Assembly: GCA_964389805.1 (NCBI GenBank)
Contig: CAYMFU010000197.1
Span: 1-24,869, forward strand
DNA: 24,869 nt
Direction: 5' to 3'
Source: JAGTVG01 sp964389805
Lineage (GTDB): Bacteria; Bacteroidota; Bacteroidia; Cytophagales; Cyclobacteriaceae
Shown here: positions 1-7,700 of the stretch, piece after piece
Numbering within the stretch: position 1 is the first letter of the stretch
Layout: each line of letters begins with the position of its first letter
Program-made: the position numbers and the translations under genes
The notes under the pieces: generated by a model
Database searches by the model: none
Told to the model about the DNA's origin: nothing
Seen by the model: the letters and a program-made list of their open reading frames with translations, nothing else

Positions 1-609
1 CCTGATCCATTCATCAATATACCTGGTAAAGGAAGGATCTCCCAGGTTATACCTGAGTTCCTGAGCCGTTACAATACCAATCATAGGATGTCCCATGCCT
101 TTCAAAGGTCGGTTTTCTGTGTATTTTGGCTCAATCAGACCGGGAGTACTTATATGTTTGTAAAATACATCAAAAAGTGTAAGTGCCAGGCGTTTATACT
201 TTTCTTCTCCCGTAGCTTTATATAAGGCGGCGAAGGCGATGCTGGCAAAGGTTTCGGAAAATACGTACCTTCTTTTCCTGACAGGATAACCCTTCCTGTC
301 TACTATAAAAAACATCCGGCCATCAATATCCATACAATATTTCTCAAGAAAACGAGCACCATGTAATGCCAGATCAAGCCATTCGGTCTTCTTAGAGACT
401 TCGTTATAGAGAGTGGCCAGCATCCAGGTGAACCTTCCCTGTTGCCAGACTCCCTTATCCGTATCGACAACGGTACCATCCTCATCTAATGAAGTCATAA
501 ATCCACCGTAGTCTTTATCAATGCTATATTTCAACCAGAATGGGATGATATCTTCCAGCAAACCGTTACAGTAAATGGATATATATTTTATGATGTCCTT
601 TTCTTTCAT
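1..609 (-). CDS. N-acylglucosamine 2-epimerase (AGE/RenBP family), 3' partial
   Basis: Predicted to interconvert N-acetylmannosamine and N-acetylglucosamine in the cytoplasm, the step after sialic-acid cleavage. Reading the minus strand from the ATG at 609-607 gives 203 codons open to the window edge, about half of the usual ~400 residues. Visible family features are the GGF turn at residues 35-37, the block DKGVWQQGRFTWML at 51-64 with Arg59 at the position of the conserved active-site arginine, YVFSETFASIAFAAL near 115-129, and GMGHPMI at 171-177. The start ATG overlaps the TGA of the symporter gene (ATGA, 606-609), so the two are probably translationally coupled. In Bacteroidota a renin-binding-protein type epimerase is known to replace the NanE of E. 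coli in sialic-acid loci, and the lyase and transporter next door fit that role. The C-terminal catalytic histidines lie outside the window. Cellobiose or mannose epimerase relatives are less likely in this context. Confidence 0.85.
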   Translation of the reverse strand, partial: MKEKDIIKYISIYCNGLLEDIIPFWLKYSIDKDYGGFMTSLDEDGTVVDTDKGVWQQGRFTWMLATLYNEVSKKTEWLDLALHGARFLEKYCMDIDGRMFFIVDRKGYPVRKRRYVFSETFASIAFAALYKATGEEKYKRLALTLFDVFYKHISTPGLIEPKYTENRPLKGMGHPMIGIVTAQELRYNLGDPSFTRYIDEWIR

Positions 610-3344
610 CGATTTGATTTTAAAGCTTTCACTGTCAGGCCATCCAGTAATTTATCTTTTTCATGCAAAATAAAACTGAATATAAATCCAATACAAACAG
701 AACTTATCATACCGACAAATCCATACAGCATCAGGTGAATATCTGTTTGTGATTTCACAATCAGTACAGTTAGAAATCCACCTAAAAATCCAGCAATTGC
801 TGCCTTCCCCTTAATCCTGGGAATGAAAATACCCATGAAGAACAATCCACCCAGACCACTGGCCAATAATCCTAAAATGTAATTGAAATAATCGAACAGG
901 GATAGTATGTTCCACGTAGCCATCATAATAGCAAGACCAACTCCAACACTCCCTAAAATGACGCCGGTTAATCTGGCTATTTTTAATAAATGCTTATCCG
1001 TTTTATTCCTGAACCATCGTTGATAGAAGTCGGTGGTGAAGGCTGTAGAAAGTGAGTTAATGCTCGAGGATATAGTGGACATAGTTGCCGCAAATATTGC
1101 TGCGATCATAATCCCGGCAATGCCCTGTGGCATTTTCGTCATGATAAAATGAGGAAAAATGGAATCCGGATTATTCATTGACATATTTAATTGTTCTGGA
1201 TTTGTTTTATAAAATGCAAACAGAGCTGTGCCTATAAAATAGAATACCAGTGAAACCAGGATGCTCAGGATACCATTCATAATTATGCTTCGGCCAGCTG
1301 ATCGCTCATCCCGTGTTGTCAGATATCTCTGTATCACCGTTTGATCACTGCTGTATGATATCAGATTATTGGCCAGGCCACCCAACAAAACAACCCAGAA
1401 TGTTGCACTTGTGAAGCTAATGGCCATGTTGAAAGTACGCATTTTATTATGATCTATGGTGATATCGATCAATTTGTTCATCCCCCCTTCGGTGCCATGG
1501 ATAAGGAATATGACAGCTAGAATTGCACCTGCCATTAAAACGAATCCCTGGATCACGTCTCCCCAGATAACTGCTTCCACACCACCCATTGTACAGTAAA
1601 TAATGGTGATCAATCCCATTAAGATTATACAAATATGTATATCGATCCCGGTAACAGTAGTCAATGCCAGAGATGGCAAGAATAAGACCAGGGCAGTCCT
1701 GGCTACCATAAAAATTATAAATATCCCACTAGCCATCATCCTTGTAGCACTGTTGAACCTTTTTTCAAGATATTCATAAGCCGTAGTGACTTTCAGGCGT
1801 CTAAAGAAGGGGAGATAGTATTTAACTACCGGTATAGCTACCACAAAAATGGTCACTGCCATCATAAAATATCTCCAATCTGTGGCATAAGTTTTCGCTG
1901 GGATTGCCATAAATGTTATGGCACTCAGCATGGTTGCGAAAATACTCATGCCAGCGGCCCACCATGGGATACGTTGTCCGCCTTTAAAAAAATCGTTCGT
2001 GGTATTTTCACGACGCATAAAGTAATATCCCATGTAAAGCATCCCGAAAAGATATATGACCAGCAAGAACCAATTTAAGCTTCCAAACCAGGCACCGGTT
2101 ATAGCTTTACCGAAGTATACTTTTGGCGACCTGACACCAGGCTTTATCTCACCACTAATCACATACCATCCTTTGTTGGCTTTAACGATAGGAGCCCCAG
2201 CAGGTGCAGGGAAGGGATAATCATCAATTATGGCCCATGTGCCGGTTATGGTATGATATGCAAGAACCTCCTTATTGAACTGATACCATGCAGGGATTTG
2301 AGTAAAATAAGTATGGATTTCATTTGCCAGTCTTCCGGATGCAAGGGTATCTCCAGATCCCAGGGCATTGGAGTAGGCCCTTTCCCGCTTCCATGCATCC
2401 GTAAATATATCTTTATTTACTCCTCCTACAAATATGATATGATGCGTACCAACTGCAATTCCACTACCACCATGTAAAGAATATGAATTTTTACCCTTAG
2501 GTTGTATATCGGACAACTTCGTCCAGCATCCAGTTTTTGGATTATATTCCAATCCATCAGTGGTTACAAAGGGATGCTCAGCATCTTCCGGGAAACTTGA
2601 TCCACTGAATAAATAAAAATGGGCTTCCTCTGCTGCATTCTGACTAATAGCAACAGGTTGTATCCTGGCTGGTCCGGGAAATTCCTCTAATTCTTTCCAT
2701 AAGAATTCATCTGTTCCCCTTGTTGACAGGTCGAGTGAAATAAACTTGTTTGCCAGTTGATCGTCAGCCATACCGCCTGCCACATAAATTATATTTTCAA
2801 CGATCGCCGCAGCTGAATTGGTCATCCTGTAGGGAAGCGAGGGCCATTCTTCGATTTTTATTTCTTCCTCTACCGGATGCCAGCTTAGCAGATTTACTTT
2901 GTCAGAACTTTTAGCCAGGTTGTTTCCTCCAATGCATATTAATCCATAGTCAGTACTTACAGAAGCACCATAAGCAATTGGAAATGGAAATCTTTTTTCA
3001 TTGACCGAAATAGTTCCGTTTTCATCCAGTATATAGATATGATCATAATATTTTTTAATTCCTCCATCATATACGGATTTAGCTGGGAAGTTACAACCAC
3101 CAGCTATGATTACGATCCCATTATGATATCCAGCAAAGGGAGAGGCCAGGCCTAACTGGGCTCCATCCTCATTATACGATGGAATTGCTCCGATTTCTTT
3201 CCATATAATTTCATTCCTGAAATTATCTCCTGCCGAATATCCTGTGGTTAAGACCGCCACCCCTAATACTATAGAAAGCAATAGACGGAGACAAGTCCTT
3301 TTCTGTATGTTAAATATATCACTACTGGATGTGGGGTTATTCAT
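606..3344 (-). CDS. Kelch-type sialic acid mutarotase fused to sodium:solute symporter (SSS family)
   Basis: Predicted inner-membrane Na+-coupled sialic-acid importer carrying its own mutarotase. The 912-residue protein begins with a signal-anchor-like hydrophobic stretch (about 20-36). Residues ~43-415 form a beta-propeller with repeated Kelch-like turns (AGGCNFP, GGNNL, AGGMAD, FVGGVNKD), which matches the cyclically permuted NanM/YjhT mutarotase family. From ~423 to ~905 it is a multi-span SSS transporter with typical blocks: PWWAAGMSIFATMLSAITF, TAYEYLEKRFN and GGVEAVIWGDVIQG. I use the ATG at 3344, 22 bp after the lyase stop codon. The longer frame starts at TTG 3395 and would overlap the lyase by 29 bp and add residues before the signal. 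The stop overlaps the start of the epimerase gene. Substrate assignment rests on the mutarotase domain plus the adjacent lyase and epimerase. Confidence 0.88.
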   Translation of the reverse strand: MNNPTSSSDIFNIQKRTCLRLLLSIVLGVAVLTTGYSAGDNFRNEIIWKEIGAIPSYNEDGAQLGLASPFAGYHNGIVIIAGGCNFPAKSVYDGGIKKYYDHIYILDENGTISVNEKRFPFPIAYGASVSTDYGLICIGGNNLAKSSDKVNLLSWHPVEEEIKIEEWPSLPYRMTNSAAAIVENIIYVAGGMADDQLANKFISLDLSTRGTDEFLWKELEEFPGPARIQPVAISQNAAEEAHFYLFSGSSFPEDAEHPFVTTDGLEYNPKTGCWTKLSDIQPKGKNSYSLHGGSGIAVGTHHIIFVGGVNKDIFTDAWKRERAYSNALGSGDTLASGRLANEIHTYFTQIPAWYQFNKEVLAYHTITGTWAIIDDYPFPAPAGAPIVKANKGWYVISGEIKPGVRSPKVYFGKAITGAWFGSLNWFLLVIYLFGMLYMGYYFMRRENTTNDFFKGGQRIPWWAAGMSIFATMLSAITFMAIPAKTYATDWRYFMMAVTIFVVAIPVVKYYLPFFRRLKVTTAYEYLEKRFNSATRMMASGIFIIFMVARTALVLFLPSLALTTVTGIDIHICIILMGLITIIYCTMGGVEAVIWGDVIQGFVLMAGAILAVIFLIHGTEGGMNKLIDITIDHNKMRTFNMAISFTSATFWVVLLGGLANNLISYSSDQTVIQRYLTTRDERSAGRSIIMNGILSILVSLVFYFIGTALFAFYKTNPEQLNMSMNNPDSIFPHFIMTKMPQGIAGIMIAAIFAATMSTISSSINSLSTAFTTDFYQRWFRNKTDKHLLKIARLTGVILGSVGVGLAIMMATWNILSLFDYFNYILGLLASGLGGLFFMGIFIPRIKGKAAIAGFLGGFLTVLIVKSQTDIHLMLYGFVGMISSVCIGFIFSFILHEKDKLLDGLTVKALKSNR

Positions 3345-3366
3345 TTCCTGACGGGATTCAATCTCA

Positions 3367-4278
3367 TTATTTGTTACAGTAATCAAAAAATCCAATTTCT
3401 TCCAGCTCTTTCTTCATAGACTCTTCCTCAATGTTAGTGATCGTTTGAAGTGGAAGTCGATTGGGGCCGCAATCTATACCGAGAAATTTCATCATTCGCT
3501 TTCCACCAACAATATTACCCCGATATTTGTGTAAAATATTAATAAATAAATGGGATTTATGTTGCAGTTCCCTGGCCCTGACCAGATCGCCATTTTCGAA
3601 TGCTATTTTCATACCTCGATAAAGGCCAAAACAATGATTATATGTTCCCCCAATCCCGGAATTACATCCGTAAGACAAACCAGAGAGGTAGGTTTCATCC
3701 AATCCATGTAACATATCATACTTATAATTCCGGTACCTGAAACACTGGTCAAACTCGAACATATTATCATGTGTATATTTAACGCCTGCCAAATTCGGGA
3801 TCTCTTCATCAGCATATTTCAGAAGGTCCAGGACTGGCAAATAAATGCCATTTAATCCCGGGATATGATAGTAATAAAATGGCAATTCCTTAGCAGCCTG
3901 ACTTACTGATTTACAGAATACGCCCAGTTCCTCAATCCTTTTTGGGCCCAGGAACATGGGGGCCATGCTTGAGATTGCATACACACCGATATCTTGAGCA
4001 TGCGCAGCCAGATATTGTTGATCGACGAGATTTGTTCCCCCTGCATGTATAATTATTTTTAGACTTGTGCCGGCTACTTCCATCCATCGCTCCGCTATTT
4101 TCATTCTTTCCTCACGATTAAACAGGGCCCCCTCTCCGGAACTCCCACAAAGGAAAACACCATCGAGATGATTTCTAATTAAAAACTCAGCATAGGATTC
4201 TATCAAACTCAGATTGACAGAGCCATCTGAGTTCAATGGTGTAAACGGAGCAACAATATGGCCATCGATCTTTTTCAT
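3367..4278 (-). CDS. nanA: N-acetylneuraminate lyase (DapA/NanA superfamily)
   Basis: Predicted cytoplasmic class I aldolase that cleaves N-acetylneuraminate into N-acetylmannosamine and pyruvate. The 303-residue TIM barrel is the usual family length. Motifs seen are GSSGEG at 45-50 (pyruvate carboxylate binding), YYYHIPG around 135-141 with Tyr137, and GVKYT with Lys167 as the Schiff-base lysine. These sit almost exactly at the E. coli NanA positions (Tyr137, Lys165). The YYHIPG block and the GLDETYLSGLSYG segment resemble vertebrate-type neuraminate lyases more than dihydrodipicolinate synthases. I start at ATG 4278; an in-frame TTG at 4287 adds three residues and is unlikely. It is first in the operon, 22 bp ahead of the transporter. 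The transporter-mutarotase and epimerase neighbours strengthen the call over DapA, KdgD or other superfamily members. Confidence 0.9.
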   Translation of the reverse strand: MKKIDGHIVAPFTPLNSDGSVNLSLIESYAEFLIRNHLDGVFLCGSSGEGALFNREERMKIAERWMEVAGTSLKIIIHAGGTNLVDQQYLAAHAQDIGVYAISSMAPMFLGPKRIEELGVFCKSVSQAAKELPFYYYHIPGLNGIYLPVLDLLKYADEEIPNLAGVKYTHDNMFEFDQCFRYRNYKYDMLHGLDETYLSGLSYGCNSGIGGTYNHCFGLYRGMKIAFENGDLVRARELQHKSHLFINILHKYRGNIVGGKRMMKFLGIDCGPNRLPLQTITNIEEESMKKELEEIGFFDYCNK

Positions 4279-4480
4279 GATAAACAAACTAGGTGTTAGA
4301 TATTTCTGGTACAGAGAAAAATCCTACAACTTTCCCAAACGAAAATAATAAGGATATTATAAAAAACTCTGAAATCCGAAGAAATGCGCTTAGTTTGAAT
4401 GAGATTTCATTCGATAAATAATCAAATATCCGATTGGCATTCAAATAGGATCCATGAATAATAATGATACGGAAATAGTA

Positions 4481-6280
4481 TTAGGGATTTTCTTTATTAT
4501 CTGGAGTAAAAATTGCATTTTGATGAATTATATTTCCAGTTAAGGAGGAATATTCCATAATTTCCCCGGCAAATGGGCCGGTGCTAATTCGAATGTACTT
4601 ATCTGTTATTGGGATTACAGGCCCAAAAGGATTTGACATGACCACTAATTCATTATCTGTATTGATAGTGTATTTTCCATTCCATAGATCCCCTGGCCGG
4701 TCCCCGGATAGCCTTTTATATATCATATATTCTCCGGCAATATGAGGCCAATACTCAGGCCAATGATCCTTCGGAGGATATTTCGGGCAGATCTCATAGG
4801 AAATATTATCCAGGTTTATAATCATTATGTCTGACTCTATATTTGCATCCCTGCTAATAAATTCAACAGATAGCTTATCCAGGTCTACCGGAGCTGGAAT
4901 GATCTTTGTGAGGCCAATCTCGTGTGTCCAATGCGTTACTTTAAACCTTGAATTTTCAAGAGGTATCAAATCAAGACCAATTCCTCCAATTTTACCCTTC
5001 AATTTGTGCTTTTTAGAAGTAACAGTCATAATTTGGCCAAAGGCAGCGTAATTACCAGCTAATTGCTTTAATTCCCCCTGATCCATTTTTATCCTTTTTA
5101 CAGTTTTTTTTGTGGAGGGAGTAGTGGCTTCATCTTTTTCAATCATTTTATTGAAGATGTCAACCGCTAGCGGTGCAGAAACATTTCCTCCAAAAGCTGT
5201 ACAGTTGGATACCATGACCAGGCCAATCTTCCTTTCAGGCAAAATAGCAATCAATGTACCCGTACCGTCATCAGGACCACCATCATGCCATACCATTAAT
5301 TCCGTATTCTTTATATTACAAGTCTTCCATCCCAGGCCCATAGTCTCCGGATCGACCTGCCGGCTATAATGATCCCGGAACATCATATTTAATGTTTCCT
5401 TCTTTTCAAATACGCCATTATTGGATAAAATTTTAAAAAGGAAAGTTTGCAGATCATGTAAATTTGAATACAAATTACCGGATGGAACACTACTTATATT
5501 TTTTGTCTGATCAATCGGATAGTATTTTCCTTTATAATATTCGTATCCAGTAGCTATTATTGAGGATCCTGCAATATTTTCAACACGAAAAGTGCTTTCA
5601 GCCATCCCCAGTAAGGGCAATACATTTATATCCATATAGCGGGCAAATCCTTCATCCCTGGTTTCCTCAATCACCCTTCCCAATAGATCATATCCAAGAT
5701 TTGAGTATTTATACCTTGTTTCTGGGGGAAATGACAAAAAACAATCGTGACAGGATTGCTCAAATTTTTCTAAAGTTCGTAATGGATTGTTAGGCTGGCT
5801 GTAAGAAATACATTCATTTCTGGGCAATCCCGATCGATGGGCCAGAATATTCCGGATTGTTACAGGTTGAGTCTCATTAAATCTACTTTTTATACTGAAA
5901 TCCGGCAGAGAGTTAGTCATTGGGTCATCTAAATTTATCAACCCTGCTTCAACCTCCCTGAATATTTCCAAAGCCGTGAATACTTTTGCGACGGAATATA
6001 CCTTAAAAAATGTGTTTTCATTAATTTCAATGTTTTTTTCAATATTGGCCAATCCTTTTGCAGAACGATAAATTATTTTATCATCCTTGACAAGCACTAT
6101 TCCAATGGAAGGAAGATGATGCTTCTTTACTACCTTATGAATCCTTTTTTCCAGATATTCTGCCAATCCTTCGTATTCATGGGCAGGAGTATTTTTCGAT
6201 CCCTCATTTTCTACCTGTAAGCAGGAAATAGATGGCAAGCATACTAAAAGCAGCAATAATATATTGCGCTTAGATTTCAT
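4481..6280 (-). CDS. Lipoprotein serine hydrolase, beta-lactamase class C/CubicO family
   Basis: Penicillin-binding-protein-fold serine hydrolase, probably an esterase, amidase or D-aminopeptidase in the periplasm or on the outer membrane. The 599-residue protein starts with MKSKRNILLLLLVCLPSISC, a lipoprotein signal with Cys20 as acylation site. The catalytic motifs are SVAK (Ser96, Lys99), YSN (192-194) and HDGG (from 332), as in the class C beta-lactamase family. The region after ~390 looks like the beta-rich C-terminal barrel common in CubicO-like proteins, in two possible units. I use ATG 6280; an in-frame GTG two codons upstream is less likely. It lies 202 bp upstream of the lyase gene in the same direction, so it may or may not share the sialic-acid operon. 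True substrate cannot be read from sequence, and antibiotic resistance is not implied. Confidence 0.85.
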   Translation of the reverse strand: MKSKRNILLLLLVCLPSISCLQVENEGSKNTPAHEYEGLAEYLEKRIHKVVKKHHLPSIGIVLVKDDKIIYRSAKGLANIEKNIEINENTFFKVYSVAKVFTALEIFREVEAGLINLDDPMTNSLPDFSIKSRFNETQPVTIRNILAHRSGLPRNECISYSQPNNPLRTLEKFEQSCHDCFLSFPPETRYKYSNLGYDLLGRVIEETRDEGFARYMDINVLPLLGMAESTFRVENIAGSSIIATGYEYYKGKYYPIDQTKNISSVPSGNLYSNLHDLQTFLFKILSNNGVFEKKETLNMMFRDHYSRQVDPETMGLGWKTCNIKNTELMVWHDGGPDDGTGTLIAILPERKIGLVMVSNCTAFGGNVSAPLAVDIFNKMIEKDEATTPSTKKTVKRIKMDQGELKQLAGNYAAFGQIMTVTSKKHKLKGKIGGIGLDLIPLENSRFKVTHWTHEIGLTKIIPAPVDLDKLSVEFISRDANIESDIMIINLDNISYEICPKYPPKDHWPEYWPHIAGEYMIYKRLSGDRPGDLWNGKYTINTDNELVVMSNPFGPVIPITDKYIRISTGPFAGEIMEYSSLTGNIIHQNAIFTPDNKENP

Positions 6281-6360
6281 CAGCACCTTTGGTTCAAGAA
6301 ATGATTGTGACTTTTACAATACACCCACGAATATTATATTGAATAACCAGTCTCTCAAGC

Positions 6361-6390
6361 TGATAATTCTATTATCAAATTTCGAAATTT
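6361..6390. promoter_or_regulatory. Two abutting palindromes upstream of the serine hydrolase gene
   Basis: TGATAAT-tct-ATTATCA (6361-6377) is a perfect 7-bp inverted repeat. It shares its last base with the perfect 14-bp palindrome AAATTTCGAAATTT (6377-6390). They lie in the 208-bp gap between the DUF1501 stop and the hydrolase start, about 80-110 bp upstream of that start. They could be an operator, or a weak AT-rich hairpin followed by a T-run on the plus strand. AT-rich palindromes of this size occur by chance, so the role is uncertain. Confidence 0.25.
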
Positions 6391-6494
6391 TTTTGGATTA
6401 ATCAATCACACATAATGGGGGATAATTCACTGAAGATCAATGCAGTATTAGAATTGATAAATAACTTAAGAAGGGCTGAAATAATTGACGAAAC

Positions 6495-7694
6495 TTATAT
6501 AAATGCCAATTTTTCGAAACTCTTCCCTAATACGGATTTGCTGTCGACTTCAAGAAAATTCTCAAGAAGGGTTGCATAAATTCGTCTGAAGTCAATGGAA
6601 TAAATCAGATCGTCGTCTTCCAGGTTCATAAGATTTGGTCCGGCATTTAAAAATCCAGACTTTTTCAGGTTCCCGCCAAGGATCATAACATTATTTGCTG
6701 TACCATGGTCAGTACCCCTGCTACCATTTTCCTTTACTCTCCTGCCAAATTCTGAGAAGACCATAACGAGGGTAGAATCCAACTGATCACCTTTCCTTAA
6801 ATCTTCAATAAAGGCAGCCAGGGATTGGGAAACTCTTTCCAATAAATTATTCTGCTGTACTGCTTGATTAGCATGCGTATCAAATCCGGATATGGAAGCA
6901 TAATATACTTTTGTTTCTGCTCCAGCATTTATCAGTTGCGCTATACCACTTAGATTATCTGCCAGCTCGTTTTGCGGGTATGTTATGGACGATTTATACA
7001 AATCAGCCTTTCCCTTTAAATAAGCAACTGACCTTTTGGTATCACTAAGGGTTTTATATAAATAATCTAAGGTATCCCCTTGACTATAATGAACAGTAGT
7101 GATATCATCTAAAAAAGGATCTTTTAAAATTCTATTTAAACGGTTAATATCTTCAACTGCCATTCCCTTCATTCTGTTCCCCTTAAGTGCCAGGCTCAGC
7201 ATTTCGCTTGATTCAAGACCAAAATACGGCCCTGCATCGGGTGGACATGAGGCATCCAGCATCCGTCCAAGCCAGCCAGTTTTCATATAAACATGAGAAT
7301 CACTAGCCGATTGCCAGATATCCATTGACCGGAAATGTGAACGATCCGGATTGGGATATCCCACATTGTTAATTATTACCAGTTCCCCATTGTCATACAA
7401 AGGTTGAAGCGCCTGGAGTCCTGCATTCATACCTAATTCATCTGTTATCTGAATAACCTGTAAGGGATCAATACCAAGGCTCGGCCGTAACCTGTAATAT
7501 ATATCATTACGATAAGGTATAAAAGTGTTCAAGCCATCATTCCCCCCATTCAATTGAACGACTACCAACTTCTTTCCATGGTAATCGGTGATCATGTTCT
7601 CTTCCGCTGCCGTTAAAAAGCGGGGCACTAATATTGAACTCGATGCAATCACCGCACTGTTTTTCAGGAAAGTTCTTCTACTCGTCATGATCAT
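6495..7694 (-). CDS. DUF1501 family protein, Tat-exported
   Basis: Member of the DUF1501 family, which has an alkaline-phosphatase/sulfatase-like fold and no settled function. The 399-residue product opens with TSRRTFLK (4-11), a textbook twin-arginine motif, followed by a hydrophobic stretch and a small-residue region ending near LTAAEE, so it is predicted to reach the periplasm folded, possibly with a bound metal. Family blocks are LNGGNDGLNTFIPY, GFDTHANQ and VFSEFGRRVKENGSRGTDHG, rich in Asp and His that could hold metal. It sits 6 bp downstream of the DUF1800 gene, the usual partner in Bacteroidota, Planctomycetes and Proteobacteria. The start may be ATG 7694 or ATG 7688, which differ by two residues; I keep the first. 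Confidence 0.88.
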   Translation of the reverse strand: MIMTSRRTFLKNSAVIASSSILVPRFLTAAEENMITDYHGKKLVVVQLNGGNDGLNTFIPYRNDIYYRLRPSLGIDPLQVIQITDELGMNAGLQALQPLYDNGELVIINNVGYPNPDRSHFRSMDIWQSASDSHVYMKTGWLGRMLDASCPPDAGPYFGLESSEMLSLALKGNRMKGMAVEDINRLNRILKDPFLDDITTVHYSQGDTLDYLYKTLSDTKRSVAYLKGKADLYKSSITYPQNELADNLSGIAQLINAGAETKVYYASISGFDTHANQAVQQNNLLERVSQSLAAFIEDLRKGDQLDSTLVMVFSEFGRRVKENGSRGTDHGTANNVMILGGNLKKSGFLNAGPNLMNLEDDDLIYSIDFRRIYATLLENFLEVDSKSVLGKSFEKLAFI

Positions 7695-7700
7695 TATCTT

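Noticed and set aside
303..485. 60-codon minus-strand frame inside the epimerase gene
   Set aside because: The correct frame gives clear AGE-family sequence through the same bases.
3345..3395. 17-codon N-terminal extension of the symporter from TTG 3395
   Set aside because: It starts with TTG, overlaps the lyase gene, and puts extra residues before a good signal anchor; ATG 3344 fits better.
3367..4278. Dihydrodipicolinate synthase (DapA) for the lyase
   Set aside because: The motifs and operon context fit neuraminate lyase better.
4279..4287. Longer start of the lyase at TTG 4287
   Set aside because: It adds three residues to a family that starts close to the ATG at 4278, and uses a rare start codon.
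4397..4412. GAATGA-gatt-TCATTC inverted repeat ahead of the lyase gene
   Set aside because: Six-bp arms in AT-rich DNA are expected by chance, and no promoter box near it was convincing.
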